Origin: Sphingomonas sp.
Lineage (GTDB): Bacteria; Pseudomonadota; Alphaproteobacteria; Sphingomonadales; Sphingomonadaceae
DNA length: 64,000 nucleotides
Assembly: GCF_017304635.1 (NCBI RefSeq)
Contig: NZ_JAFKMA010000001.1
Coordinates: 1,302,001-1,366,000 of the forward strand
Reading direction: 5' to 3'
Part shown: in pieces, positions 56,427 through 64,000 of the stretch
Layout: the number at the start of each line of letters is the position of its first letter
How positions within the stretch are numbered: position 1 is the stretch's first letter
Program-made: the position numbers and the translations under genes
Notes under the pieces: generated by a model
What the model saw: only the letters and a program-made list of their open reading frames with translations
Database searches by the model: none
What the model was told of the DNA's origin: nothing

Positions 56427-58805
56427 ATGGGGATGCGCGTTCGTTTGTTGCAGTCGGCGGCACTGACCGCCTGCCTCGCCACCGCCGCGTGCGGCAGCAG
56501 CGGCGGCGGCGGCGTCAGTTCGACCCCGACCCCGATCGCTGCGCCCGCGCCGACCCCCACCCCGACTCCGGTCGCGACGCCGACCCCGACGCCGACCGTC
56601 GCCGCCGTGCCGAGCAGCAACGACACCAGCGAATATCGCTCGACCGTCGGTGCGGTGTCGATGAACGCGCTGACCGCCTATGACCATGGCGCGACCGGCG
56701 CCGGGATCAAGGTCGGCGTGGTCGATACCGGGCTCGACATGGCGAGCGACCAGTTCACCGGCCGCGTCGACCCCGCCTCGCGCAACGTCGCCGGCGGCGC
56801 CAGCTATGACGATCAGGACGGCCACGGCACCGCCGTCGCCTTCACCATCGCCGGCGTGCGCAACGGATCGGGCACGCAGGGCGTCGCGTTCGGCGCGACG
56901 ATCATCGCGGCGCGCGCCGACACGCCGGGCAGCTGTGCCGCGGGGGGTGCCTCGGCCAGCGGCGACAGCTGCACCTTCGACGACGCCAACATCGCCGCCG
57001 GGGTCGACCTGGCGGTCAGCAACGGCGCGCGGATCGTCAACATCTCGCTCGGCGGCGACGCGCCGTCCTCGGCCCTGCTCGCCGCGCTCAACCGGGCGAC
57101 GGCGCGCGGCGTCATCATCGTCGTCTCGGCCGGCAACAACGGCAAGGACGCAGTCAAGGGCGCCTCGCCCGACGCGTTCGGCGCCGGCCTCGCCGACAGC
57201 CCCTATGCCCGCAACCTCGTGCTGATCGCCGGATCGGTCAGCGCCAACCCGACGCGACTGCCGAGCGGCGACACGATTTCCGACTTCAGCAACCGCGCCG
57301 GCACCGGCCCGGCGGCGGACCATTATATTGCCGCGGTCGGCGAGAATGTTCGCGCCCCGTGCAACGATACTGCCGTATGCCTCTGGTCCGGAACGTCTTT
57401 CTCCGCACCGCAGATCGCGGGCGCGGCGGCGCTGCTGGCGCAGGCATTCCCCAACCTGACCGGTGCGCAGATCGTCCAGATCCTGCTGACCACGACGCGC
57501 GACGCCGGCGCGCCCGGCACAGACAGCGTCTATGGCCGCGGCGTGCTCGATCTGACCCGCGCGTTCCAGCCGGCGGGCGGCATCACGACGACGACCGGCG
57601 CGTCGGTCAGCATGGCCGCCAACGGCACGCTGTCGGCGGCGATGGGTGATGCCAAGGTCGGCACGCTCGGCGCGATCATCCTCGACGGCTATGACCGCGC
57701 CTTCGCGATGGACCTGGCGCGCACGCTCGCGCGCACCACGCCGCAGCACGATTTGACCGCCGCGCTGACCGGGCGTCAGCAGAACGTCGCGTTCGACCGC
57801 GGCGGCACCAGCGTCGCGATGACGATCGCCCCGATCCGCAACGCCGGCCAGAGCGCCGCCGCGCTGACCGCGTTCGGCCTGAGCCGCGCCGATGCCGAGC
57901 AGTCGCGCGCCATCGCCGGCAGCGTGATCCAGCGGCTGGGCGACAAGTCGTCCTTCGCGATCGGGTTCGCCGAAAGCGGCCAGGGCCTGACCGCGCGCCT
58001 GTCGGGCCAGTCGGCCCCCGCCTTCCTGGTCGCGCGCGAGCCCGGCGCCGGCCTCGGCTTCGACAGCCGTGCGCGCGGTTCGGTCGCGGTGCGCCGCCAG
58101 CTCGGCGGCTGGGGCGTGACCGGCGCGGTCGAAAGCGGCGACGTGCTGGTGCGTGGCGACCGCGAGGTGCAGGCGGCGCTGGCCTATCGCTACGACCGCT
58201 CGGGTTATCAGCGCGCGGCGGTGACGATCGACCGCCGCTTCGGCGCGCTCGGCCTGTGGCTGGGCGGTAGCCGGCTGGCGGAGCGCGACACGATGCTGGG
58301 CGCGCGGCTGGGTGCCGGGCTCGGCAGCCCGCGCGCGACGAGCTGGTTCGTCGATGCGACCGCGCGGCTCGACGCCGGCAGCGGCTGGTCGATCGGCGGG
58401 TCGCTCCGCCGCGGCTGGACGATCGCCGACGTCCGTTCCGGCCTGACCGGGGCCGGTTCGCTGCGCAGCGCCGCCTTCTCGGCCGACGTCGCCAAGTCGG
58501 GTGTGTTCACGAAGGGCGACGGCCTGTCGCTCCGCATCGCCCAGCCGCTGCGCGTCACCGGCGGCGGGCTGTCGCTGCTGCTGCCGACCGGTTGGAGCTA
58601 CACCGATGGCCGGGTCAGCGATTACACCGCGCAGTTCCTCAACCTGACCCCCACCGGCCACGAGCTCGACGTCGAGGCGGCCTATGGCATCGCGGTCGGC
58701 CGCGGCGCGCTCCAGACCAACCTGTTCTACCGCCGCGACCCCGGCAATTTCGCCAGCATCCCGGCGGATTACGGCATGGCGCTGCGCTACGGATTCAGCT
58801 TCTGA
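56427..58805 (+). CDS. Subtilisin-like (S8) protease with C-terminal autotransporter barrel and lipobox
   Basis: 792 residues. Lipobox in the leader (ALTACLATAAC); a TPTP-rich linker (about 30-58); S8 domain with Asp100 in VVDTGLD, His133 in GHGTA and Ser324 in GTSFSAP; then about 370 residues ending in a beta-barrel with terminal Phe (GMALRYGFSF). Start taken at ATG 56427 because AGGGG (56414-56418) is 8 nt before it; GTG 56418 and ATG 56433 are alternatives. Probably surface-exposed or released. The combination of a lipobox and an autotransporter barrel is unusual. Confidence 0.9.
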   Translation: MGMRVRLLQSAALTACLATAACGSSGGGGVSSTPTPIAAPAPTPTPTPVATPTPTPTVAAVPSSNDTSEYRSTVGAVSMNALTAYDHGATGAGIKVGVVDTGLDMASDQFTGRVDPASRNVAGGASYDDQDGHGTAVAFTIAGVRNGSGTQGVAFGATIIAARADTPGSCAAGGASASGDSCTFDDANIAAGVDLAVSNGARIVNISLGGDAPSSALLAALNRATARGVIIVVSAGNNGKDAVKGASPDAFGAGLADSPYARNLVLIAGSVSANPTRLPSGDTISDFSNRAGTGPAADHYIAAVGENVRAPCNDTAVCLWSGTSFSAPQIAGAAALLAQAFPNLTGAQIVQILLTTTRDAGAPGTDSVYGRGVLDLTRAFQPAGGITTTTGASVSMAANGTLSAAMGDAKVGTLGAIILDGYDRAFAMDLARTLARTTPQHDLTAALTGRQQNVAFDRGGTSVAMTIAPIRNAGQSAAALTAFGLSRADAEQSRAIAGSVIQRLGDKSSFAIGFAESGQGLTARLSGQSAPAFLVAREPGAGLGFDSRARGSVAVRRQLGGWGVTGAVESGDVLVRGDREVQAALAYRYDRSGYQRAAVTIDRRFGALGLWLGGSRLAERDTMLGARLGAGLGSPRATSWFVDATARLDAGSGWSIGGSLRRGWTIADVRSGLTGAGSLRSAAFSADVAKSGVFTKGDGLSLRIAQPLRVTGGGLSLLLPTGWSYTDGRVSDYTAQFLNLTPTGHELDVEAAYGIAVGRGALQTNLFYRRDPGNFASIPADYGMALRYGFSF

Positions 58806-58828
58806 ACCACTTCTGTTGACGAAATGAC

Positions 58829-58935
58829 CGTCACCCCGGCCTTGTGCCGGAGTCCACTGCGCGGCTTCCGCAACGCCAGAGGATCGAGCGGTGCGCACGC
58901 GGCTCGGTGGACCCCGGCACGAGGCCGGGGTGACG
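58829..58935. repeat. Intergenic inverted-repeat element, CGTCACCCCGGCC family
   Basis: CGTCACCCCGGCCTTGTGCC and its inverted copy GGCACGAGGCCGGGGTGACG about 65 bases apart; the best preserved copy of this family here. Confidence 0.8.
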
Positions 58936-58985
58936 GTTGAGCCGGAACAGGTTGCGCCGCGACGCCGCCTCCCCATCTTCCCGCC

Positions 58986-59996
58986 ATGACCACGCTGTCC
59001 CTGCTCGATCTCGTCCCCGTCGTCGAAGGCGGCACCGTCGGCCAGGCGCTCGCCAACGCCGCCGACCTGGCCCGGCATGCCGAGGCGAGCGGCTATCATC
59101 GCTACTGGACGGCGGAGCATCACGGCATGGCCGGCATCGCCAGCGCGGCGACCGCCGTCGTGCTCGCGCATGTCGGCGCCGCGACCAGCACGATCCGGAT
59201 CGGCGCGGGCGGGATCATGCTGCCCAACCATGCGCCGCTGGTGATCGCCGAGCAGTTCGGGACGCTCGACGCGCTGTTCCCCGGCCGCGTCGATCTCGGG
59301 CTCGGCCGCGCGCCGGGCAGCGACCAGCGAGTCGCGATGGCGATCCGCCGCAACCTGGACAGCGACGCCAACGCCTTCCCGCGCGACGTGATCGAGCTGC
59401 AAAGCTATTTCGCGGGGGCCGATGATTTTGGGGGCCAACCCGCCATCCGCGCGACGCCGGGCGCTGGCGCCAAGCCGGAGATGTGGATCCTGGGGTCGAG
59501 CCTGTTCGGCGCGCAGCTCGCGGCGATGCTCGGCCTGCCCTACGCCTTCGCCTCGCACTTCGCGCCCGATGCGCTCGACCAGGCGCTGGCCTTCTATCGC
59601 CGCGACTTCCGCCCCTCGGCGCAACTCGACCGGCCCTATGCGATGGCCGGGTTCAACGTGTTCGCGGCCGATAGCGACGACGAGGCGGAATGGCTCGCCA
59701 GTTCGCAGCAGCAAGCGTTCGTGGCGCTGCGCACCGGCAATCCGCGCCAGTTGCCGCCGCCGGTCGCGGGCTATCGCGACAGCCTGCCGCCGCAGCACGC
59801 CGCGATCCTCGACCATGTCCTGCAATGCTCCGCGATCGGCGATCGCGCGACGGTGGCGCGCGGGCTCGCCGCGTTCGTCGAACGCACCGGCGTCGACGAG
59901 ATCATGGTGACCAGCTCGATCTACGACCATGCCGCCCGCAAGCGCAGCATCGCGATCGCGGCGGAGGCGATGCGGGAGACGGCGGTCGCCGCCTGA
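58986..59996 (+). CDS. Luciferase-like (LLM) flavin-dependent oxidoreductase
   Basis: 336 residues. A TIM-barrel LLM domain: [67 protein letters not shown]. It belongs to the group annotated YhbW-like, whose substrates are unknown. Single gene. Confidence 0.9.
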   Translation: MTTLSLLDLVPVVEGGTVGQALANAADLARHAEASGYHRYWTAEHHGMAGIASAATAVVLAHVGAATSTIRIGAGGIMLPNHAPLVIAEQFGTLDALFPGRVDLGLGRAPGSDQRVAMAIRRNLDSDANAFPRDVIELQSYFAGADDFGGQPAIRATPGAGAKPEMWILGSSLFGAQLAAMLGLPYAFASHFAPDALDQALAFYRRDFRPSAQLDRPYAMAGFNVFAADSDDEAEWLASSQQQAFVALRTGNPRQLPPPVAGYRDSLPPQHAAILDHVLQCSAIGDRATVARGLAAFVERTGVDEIMVTSSIYDHAARKRSIAIAAEAMRETAVAA

Positions 59997-60088
59997 CGCT
60001 CGCCTGAACGCGGGGTAGTTTGCGGTTCACGCAACCAGCCGCGCGCGGCTTCGTTTTGTTTGCATCAGCAATGAGATGGAGAAGAATT

Positions 60089-60583
60089 ATGCGACGGCTC
60101 CTGATGGCCGCTCTGGCCGCTGGCGTGACGATCGCGCCGATCGCGGCAACCGCGCAGGACTATCCGCGCGATCACCGCGACGATCGTGACGGAGGGCGTG
60201 ACTGGCGTAGCGACCGCGACGGCCGGCGCGACTGGCGCGACGATCGCAATCGCGGCGATTGGCAGCGCTGGCGGAACTACGACTATAACCGGTTCGAGCC
60301 GGGCCAGCGTTACTATTATGCCGACCGCTATTATCGCGACGGTCGCTATTACCAGCCGCGCCGGCTGTATCGCACCGACCGCATCTATCGCGGGCAGAAC
60401 GGGCAATATTATTGCCGCCGCTCGGACGGCACCACCGGCCTGATCGTCGGTGGCGCGATCGGCGGCCTGATCGGCAATTCGCTGAGCTATGGCCGGTCGA
60501 ACACGCTCGGCACGCTGCTCGGCGTCGCCGGCGGCGCGGCGCTCGGCTCGGCGATCGATCGCGGGCAGGTCGTCTGCCGCTGA
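60089..60583 (+). CDS. Secreted Asp/Arg/Tyr-rich protein with glycine-zipper 2TM segment
   Basis: 164 residues. Signal peptide MRRLLMAALAAGVTIAPIAATAQ; a low-complexity part alternating acidic and basic residues (RDHRDDRDGGRDW) then Tyr-rich; C-terminal glycine zipper GLIVGGAIGGLIGN...GVAGGAALGSAIDRG that likely packs in the outer membrane. Ribosome site GGAG 7 nt upstream of the ATG at 60089; a longer frame upstream lacks one. Followed by a terminator. Likely an envelope protein, perhaps stress-related. Confidence 0.85.
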   Translation: MRRLLMAALAAGVTIAPIAATAQDYPRDHRDDRDGGRDWRSDRDGRRDWRDDRNRGDWQRWRNYDYNRFEPGQRYYYADRYYRDGRYYQPRRLYRTDRIYRGQNGQYYCRRSDGTTGLIVGGAIGGLIGNSLSYGRSNTLGTLLGVAGGAALGSAIDRGQVVCR

Positions 60584-60607
60584 GGCCGACCACCTCCACA
60601 CGACGGA

Positions 60608-60634
60608 AAGGGTCCGGTTCGCCGGGCCCTTTTT
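60608..60634 (+). terminator. Rho-independent terminator after the glycine-zipper gene
   Basis: GGGTCCGG (60610-60617), TTCG loop, CCGGGCCC (60622-60629), followed by TTTTT. A stable stem with a T run on the plus strand. Confidence 0.85.
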
Positions 60635-60638
60635 CGTG

Positions 60639-60869
60639 TCAGATGATGCCGCCGCCCAGCGACAGTCGCCCCGCCGCGATCAGCAGCAGGACGATGTTGA
60701 AGATCATCCCCGCCTTGTGCCGCGACAGCGCGCCGATCAGCACGCCGACCGCGCCGATCACCAGCGCGAGCCAGTTGATCCAGCCGAGGAACGGCGGCAA
60801 TCCGACCAGCACGACGACGGTCAGCAGCAGGCCGATGGCGATCGAGACGATATTGAACATGCCGCGCAT
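60639..60869 (-). CDS. Small integral membrane protein, unknown function
   Basis: 76 residues (or 73 from the ATG at 60860). Three short hydrophobic segments: IVSIAIGLLLTVVVLVGL, INWLALVIGAVGVLIGAL and GMIFNIVLLLIAAGRL. No family recognised. Convergent with the glycine-zipper gene, whose terminator is just past its stop codon. Confidence 0.7.
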   Translation of the reverse strand: MRGMFNIVSIAIGLLLTVVVLVGLPPFLGWINWLALVIGAVGVLIGALSRHKAGMIFNIVLLLIAAGRLSLGGGII

Positions 60870-60970
60870 GTGGGAACGCGCCGCCCGCGCGCAAGTCCCC
60901 GGCCCGGCGTAGCCCGATCTTAACCCCTGCCCCGCTACGCCCACCGGCGAACCATCGGAGTTTCGCCAGC

Positions 60971-61744
60971 GTGGCCTTTCGCCAGACTATCCTCCTCGCG
61001 CTCGTGCCGCTCGCGCTGACGGCGTGCGGCGGCAAGCAGCAGGCCGCCGCCGGCAACCTCGATTCGCTCGACGCCGAGCTGGCCGGGAACACCGGCGCCA
61101 ACGGCAGCGACGTGGCGATGCGCAGCGCCCTGCAGGACCAGATCATGGTCGATCCCGCGCTCGCCGGCCAGGCCAATGCCGACGCGATCCGCCCGCCGCA
61201 GCAGCCCTATTCGGGCGCGACCCCGCCCGATTCGGTCGCGGGCACGCGCAACGACGGCACCGTCACCGGCGGGTCCTCCTCCTCGGGCGGCGGCAAGCCG
61301 GCACCGGCGGCATCGGGCGCCTGCCCGCAATGCAAGGTGCGCGACGATTCGGTGACGCTCGGCGCGCTCGTCCAGCGCCAGCGCGACCGCCGCACCGCCG
61401 ATTGCGCCGGCCGGCTGCAATATTCGACCGGCTGGGTCCAGCGCCTGCCGCGCGACCTGCCGCTCTATCCCGACGCGCGGGTCGACGAGGCCGCCGGCGC
61501 GACCGCGGGCGGCTGCGCCTTGCGCGTCGTCAGCTTCTCGACCGCCGCGCCGGTGCAGTCGGTGGTCGACTGGTATTACGGTCGCGTAACCGCCGCCGGC
61601 TACTCCGCCGAACATCAGGCCGACGGCGCGCAGCACGTGCTCGGCGGCACCCGCGACAAGGACGGCGGCGCCTACGTCATCTACCTGCGCAAGCGGACCG
61701 ACGGCCGTACCGACGTCGATATCGTCGCCAATAACGGGGTGTAA
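60971..61744 (+). CDS. Lipoprotein of unknown function
   Basis: 257 residues from a GTG. Lipobox in the leader (LVPLALTAC). The first half is disordered and Gly/Ser/Ala-rich; the second half has a CPQC pair, RDLPLYPDARVDEA and a domain with TAAPVQSVVDWYYGRVTAAGYSAE, reminiscent of short alpha-beta domains. Single-gene transcription unit or upstream of crcB. Confidence 0.75.
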   Translation: MAFRQTILLALVPLALTACGGKQQAAAGNLDSLDAELAGNTGANGSDVAMRSALQDQIMVDPALAGQANADAIRPPQQPYSGATPPDSVAGTRNDGTVTGGSSSSGGGKPAPAASGACPQCKVRDDSVTLGALVQRQRDRRTADCAGRLQYSTGWVQRLPRDLPLYPDARVDEAAGATAGGCALRVVSFSTAAPVQSVVDWYYGRVTAAGYSAEHQADGAQHVLGGTRDKDGGAYVIYLRKRTDGRTDVDIVANNGV

Positions 61745-61771
61745 CGCCCCCTCCCGGTTTCCCGCCTTCAG

Positions 61772-61829
61772 CGCCCAGGCGCGGCCGCCTGCCCGATCAC
61801 GGACAGCAGCAGGTCGCCTCGCCTGGGCG
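61772..61829. repeat. Inverted repeat CGCCCAGGCG/CGCCTGGGCG upstream of crcB
   Basis: Perfect 10-bp arms 38 bases apart, 57 bp before the crcB start. It could fold as a leader stem; it does not match the fluoride riboswitch pattern as far as I can tell. Confidence 0.35.
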
Positions 61830-61885
61830 TTGGACACCGCCGATAGCGGGTTACGGCCCCGCCCCTTACCCGCTACAGCATCGCG

Positions 61886-62257
61886 ATGTATTTCCTTCTC
61901 GTCATGGCCGGCGGCGCGGTGGGCAGCGCGGCGCGCTACGGCACCGGCGTGCTGGCGGGACGCTGGCTCGGCACCGTCTATCCATGGGGCACGCTGGCGG
62001 TGAACCTGATCGGCGGGTTCGGCATGGGCCTGCTCGCCGGCAGTCTCGCGCGCATGGGCAGCAGCGAGTCGACCCGCGTGCTGGTCGGGGTCGGGCTGCT
62101 CGGCGGGTTCACCACCTTCTCGGCCTTCTCGCTCGATGCCGTGACGATGATCGAGCGCGGGCAATGGGGCGTGGCGGTCGGCTACGCGCTGGTTTCGGTG
62201 ATCGGGTCGGTGCTGGCGCTGTTCGGCGGGCTCTATCTGGTGCGGGGATTGGCATGA
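61886..62257 (+). CDS. crcB: Fluoride exporter CrcB/Fluc
   Basis: 123 residues with four transmembrane helices. GGAVGSAARYGTG, VNLIGGFGMG and GGFTTFSAFSLD are the family signatures; the last includes the Phe and Thr/Ser residues of the double-barrelled fluoride channel. Overlaps the next gene by 4 bp. Confidence 0.94.
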   Translation: MYFLLVMAGGAVGSAARYGTGVLAGRWLGTVYPWGTLAVNLIGGFGMGLLAGSLARMGSSESTRVLVGVGLLGGFTTFSAFSLDAVTMIERGQWGVAVGYALVSVIGSVLALFGGLYLVRGLA

Positions 62258-63417
62258 GCGACGTGCGCAGCTTCACCGTCGCGCCCGACGACGACGGCAT
62301 CCGGCTCGACCGCTGGTTCAAGCGACACCTGCCCGACACCAGCTTCACGATCGTCGCCAAATGGGCGCGAACCGGGCAGTTGCGCGTCGATGGCGCGCGC
62401 GCGACCCCGGGTGACCGGCTGGTCGCGGGGCAGACGCTGCGCGTGCCCCCGCCCGAGCCGGTCCAGGCGACCGCCCGGCCCAAACGCGAACGCCCGCCGC
62501 TCAGCGACGACGAGATCGCCTTCGCGCGCGAACTAGTGATCCATCAGGACGCACAGGCGCTGGTGCTCAACAAGCCGCCCGGCCTCGCGACGCAGGGCGG
62601 GACCAAGACGACCGCCCATGTCGACGGCCTGCTCGACGCGCTGACGTTCGGGGCAGAAGGGCGGCCGAAGCTGGTCCATCGGCTCGACAAGGATACGTCG
62701 GGCGCGCTGTTGGTGGCGCGCACGAGCCGCGCCGCTGCCTTCTTCGCCAAGAGCTTTTCGGGGCGGAGCGCGAAGAAGACCTATTGGGCGATCGTCGTCG
62801 GCGTGCCGTCGATCGAGGACGGCATGATCGAGCTGCCGCTGGCGAAGCAGCCCGGCACCGGCGGCGAGAAGATGCATGTCGACGAGGCCGAGGGCCTGCC
62901 GTCGCGCAGCCGCTATCGCGTGATCGAGCGCGCCGGCAACCGCGCCGCCTGGGTCGAGCTGACCCCCTTTACCGGGCGCACGCACCAGCTGCGCGTGCAC
63001 ATGGCGGCGATCGGCCACCCGATCGTCGGCGATGGCAAATATGGCGGGCCGGCCGCGTTCCTGACCGGCGGGATCAGCCGCAAGATGCACCTCCATTCGC
63101 GGCGGATCGCGGTCGATCATCCCGATGGCGGGCATCTCGACGTGACCGCCGAACTGCCGACGCATTTCGCCGAGAGCCTGGCGAGCCTGGGGTTCGAGCC
63201 GATGCTCGGCGACCGCATGCCGCTCGACGCTCCCCCGCCCCCGACCAAGGCGGACCAGAAGGCGAAGGCCAGGGCGCATGCCAAGACCGTGCGCAAGGAG
63301 CGCAAGGGCGAGCGACGGAACCGGGGCGGTGCGGAGACGCCGCGGCGGGGTGCGAGCGGCACGCGCAAGCCTGCGGCCAGGAAGTCCGAACCGAAACCGT
63401 CGCCCAAGAAGCGGTGA
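62254..63417 (+). CDS. RluA-family 23S rRNA pseudouridine synthase (RluC/RluD-like)
   Basis: 387 residues. N-terminal S4-type RNA-binding part (GIRLDRWFKRHLPDTSF), catalytic Asp in HRLDKDTSG, FTGRTHQLRVHMA and IVGDGKYGG. The last 70 residues are Lys/Arg-rich (KADQKAKARAHAKTVRKERK), presumably contacting RNA. The ATG overlaps the crcB stop. The uridine modified cannot be told from the sequence. Confidence 0.93.
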   Translation: MSDVRSFTVAPDDDGIRLDRWFKRHLPDTSFTIVAKWARTGQLRVDGARATPGDRLVAGQTLRVPPPEPVQATARPKRERPPLSDDEIAFARELVIHQDAQALVLNKPPGLATQGGTKTTAHVDGLLDALTFGAEGRPKLVHRLDKDTSGALLVARTSRAAAFFAKSFSGRSAKKTYWAIVVGVPSIEDGMIELPLAKQPGTGGEKMHVDEAEGLPSRSRYRVIERAGNRAAWVELTPFTGRTHQLRVHMAAIGHPIVGDGKYGGPAAFLTGGISRKMHLHSRRIAVDHPDGGHLDVTAELPTHFAESLASLGFEPMLGDRMPLDAPPPPTKADQKAKARAHAKTVRKERKGERRNRGGAETPRRGASGTRKPAARKSEPKPSPKKR

Positions 63418-63437
63418 TGCCCGTCTCACTCTCCACT

Positions 63438-63515
63438 GTGCTCCTGCGAAAGCAGGAGCCTAGGACCAAGGACGGCATCGCTTGCGGCCCTGGGCTCCTG
63501 CCTGCGCAGGAGCAC
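63438..63515. repeat. Intergenic inverted-repeat element, GTGCTCCTGCGAAAGCAGGAGC family
   Basis: GTGCTCCTGCGAAAGCAGGAG at the left and CTCCTGCCTGCGCAGGAGCAC at the right; relative of 48378-48452 and 97-167. Confidence 0.75.
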
Positions 63516-63532
63516 ATGCTAGAAATGGCCTG

Positions 63533-64000
63533 ATGCACCCCAACGCCACCTTCCGCTGGCAGGATCGCGAGGCGATGCGGGCGCTGGTCCGCGAGCTCGG
63601 GTTCGGCACCGTGTTCGCCGCGACGCCGGACGGTCCGCGTGTCGCGCACGTGCCCGTGGTGTGGCTGGACGACGACACGCTCGGGCTGCATCTTGCGCGC
63701 GGCAACGGGATCGTGCGGCATCTCGACGGCACGCCCGCCGTGTTCAGCGCGCTGGGACCGGACGGCTATATCAGCCCCGACTGGTACGGGCTCGGCCAGG
63801 ATCAGGTGCCGACCTGGAACTATGTCGCCGTCGAGCTGGAGGGCATCATGCGGCGGATGGCGCAGGACGAGCTGGTTGCGCAGGTCGACCAACTCTCCGC
63901 CGAACAGGAAGCGCGGCTCGCACCGAAACTGGCCTGGACGCGCGACAAGATGGATGCCGGACTGTTCGCGAAGATGACGCAGGCGATCGTCGGCTTCCGG
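63533..64000 (+). CDS. FMN-binding PaiB-like protein (truncated by the window end)
   Basis: At least 156 residues; the frame is open to the end of the window. RVAHVPVVWLDDDTLGLHLARGN, YISPDWYG and VPTWNYVAVE match the FMN-binding split-barrel proteins of the PaiB group, named as negative regulators of sporulation and protease genes in Bacillus. Role in an alphaproteobacterium is unknown. Start ATG 63533. Confidence 0.85.
   Translation, partial: MHPNATFRWQDREAMRALVRELGFGTVFAATPDGPRVAHVPVVWLDDDTLGLHLARGNGIVRHLDGTPAVFSALGPDGYISPDWYGLGQDQVPTWNYVAVELEGIMRRMAQDELVAQVDQLSAEQEARLAPKLAWTRDKMDAGLFAKMTQAIVGFR

Noticed and set aside
56412-59930. 1172-codon open frame antisense to the subtilase and LLM genes
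   Set aside because: Same cause: a shadow of two well-supported plus-strand genes, Arg/Gly/Ala-rich and without domains.
61745-61885. Fluoride riboswitch upstream of crcB
   Set aside because: I could not match the conserved loop and junction bases of the known motif; only a plain inverted repeat is visible.

Overview
The window is a high-GC chromosomal segment of an alphaproteobacterium, most likely Sphingomonas or a close relative. The indicators are a PEPxxWA-type C-terminal sorting signal, a TonB-dependent maltodextrin locus laid out like the mal locus of Caulobacter, an acidic insertion in the RNase E S1 domain, an N-terminally extended ribosomal protein S9, the order thyA-folA-ribF-ileS-lspA-DUF3035, the order amiC-mrcA-prfB divergent from rne, and a TTAA-N7-TTAA CtrA-type box. 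No tRNA, rRNA, CRISPR array, integrase or insertion sequence was seen.

0-6 kb: putA with a divergent Lrp-type regulator, then a secreted trypsin-like protease with its own terminator. 6-19 kb: a maltodextrin/starch utilisation locus. A sugar MFS permease and a LacI regulator are divergent from a tight operon encoding a TonB-dependent receptor, a halogenase-like flavoprotein, a secreted GH13 alpha-amylase, a GH13 alpha-glucosidase, a secreted esterase-like hydrolase and a second halogenase-like flavoprotein. From the first halogenase on, every junction is a 4-nt ATGA or GTGA overlap. 19-22.4 kb: a compositionally different two-gene cassette, a phage-structural-like cadherin protein coupled to a secreted DUF1996 protein. 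22.4-27.4 kb: dxs, a hybrid histidine kinase and a secreted protein of unknown function.

27.7-43 kb is core housekeeping on the minus strand: rplM-rpsI, ctaA, DUF3035 lipoprotein, lspA, ileS, ribF, folA, thyA, then a lipobox-bearing methyltransferase, prfB, mrcA and amiC, with one short plus-strand RadC-like gene. 43-50 kb reads plus: rne, an M48-TPR protease, a DsbA-family protein and an ABC-2 exporter pair. 50-56 kb reads minus: a CocE/NonD hydrolase gene broken by an exact 77-bp tandem duplication, glpX, a glutaminyl cyclase, dapD and a HAD nucleotidase. 56-64 kb: a subtilase autotransporter, a luciferase-like oxidoreductase, a glycine-zipper protein, a small membrane protein, a lipoprotein, crcB, a pseudouridine synthase and a truncated PaiB-like gene.

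Intergenic spaces carry at least twelve inverted-repeat elements whose ends read about CGTCA...TGACG or CTCCTGC...GCAGGAG, plus two other dispersed families (AATAGC/GCTATT hairpins, and a TTGACAAACTTGACGGGG element). The points most worth a second look are the two halogenase-like genes in a starch operon with altered active-site motifs, the 77-bp duplication, the 19-22 kb cassette and the dispersed repeats.
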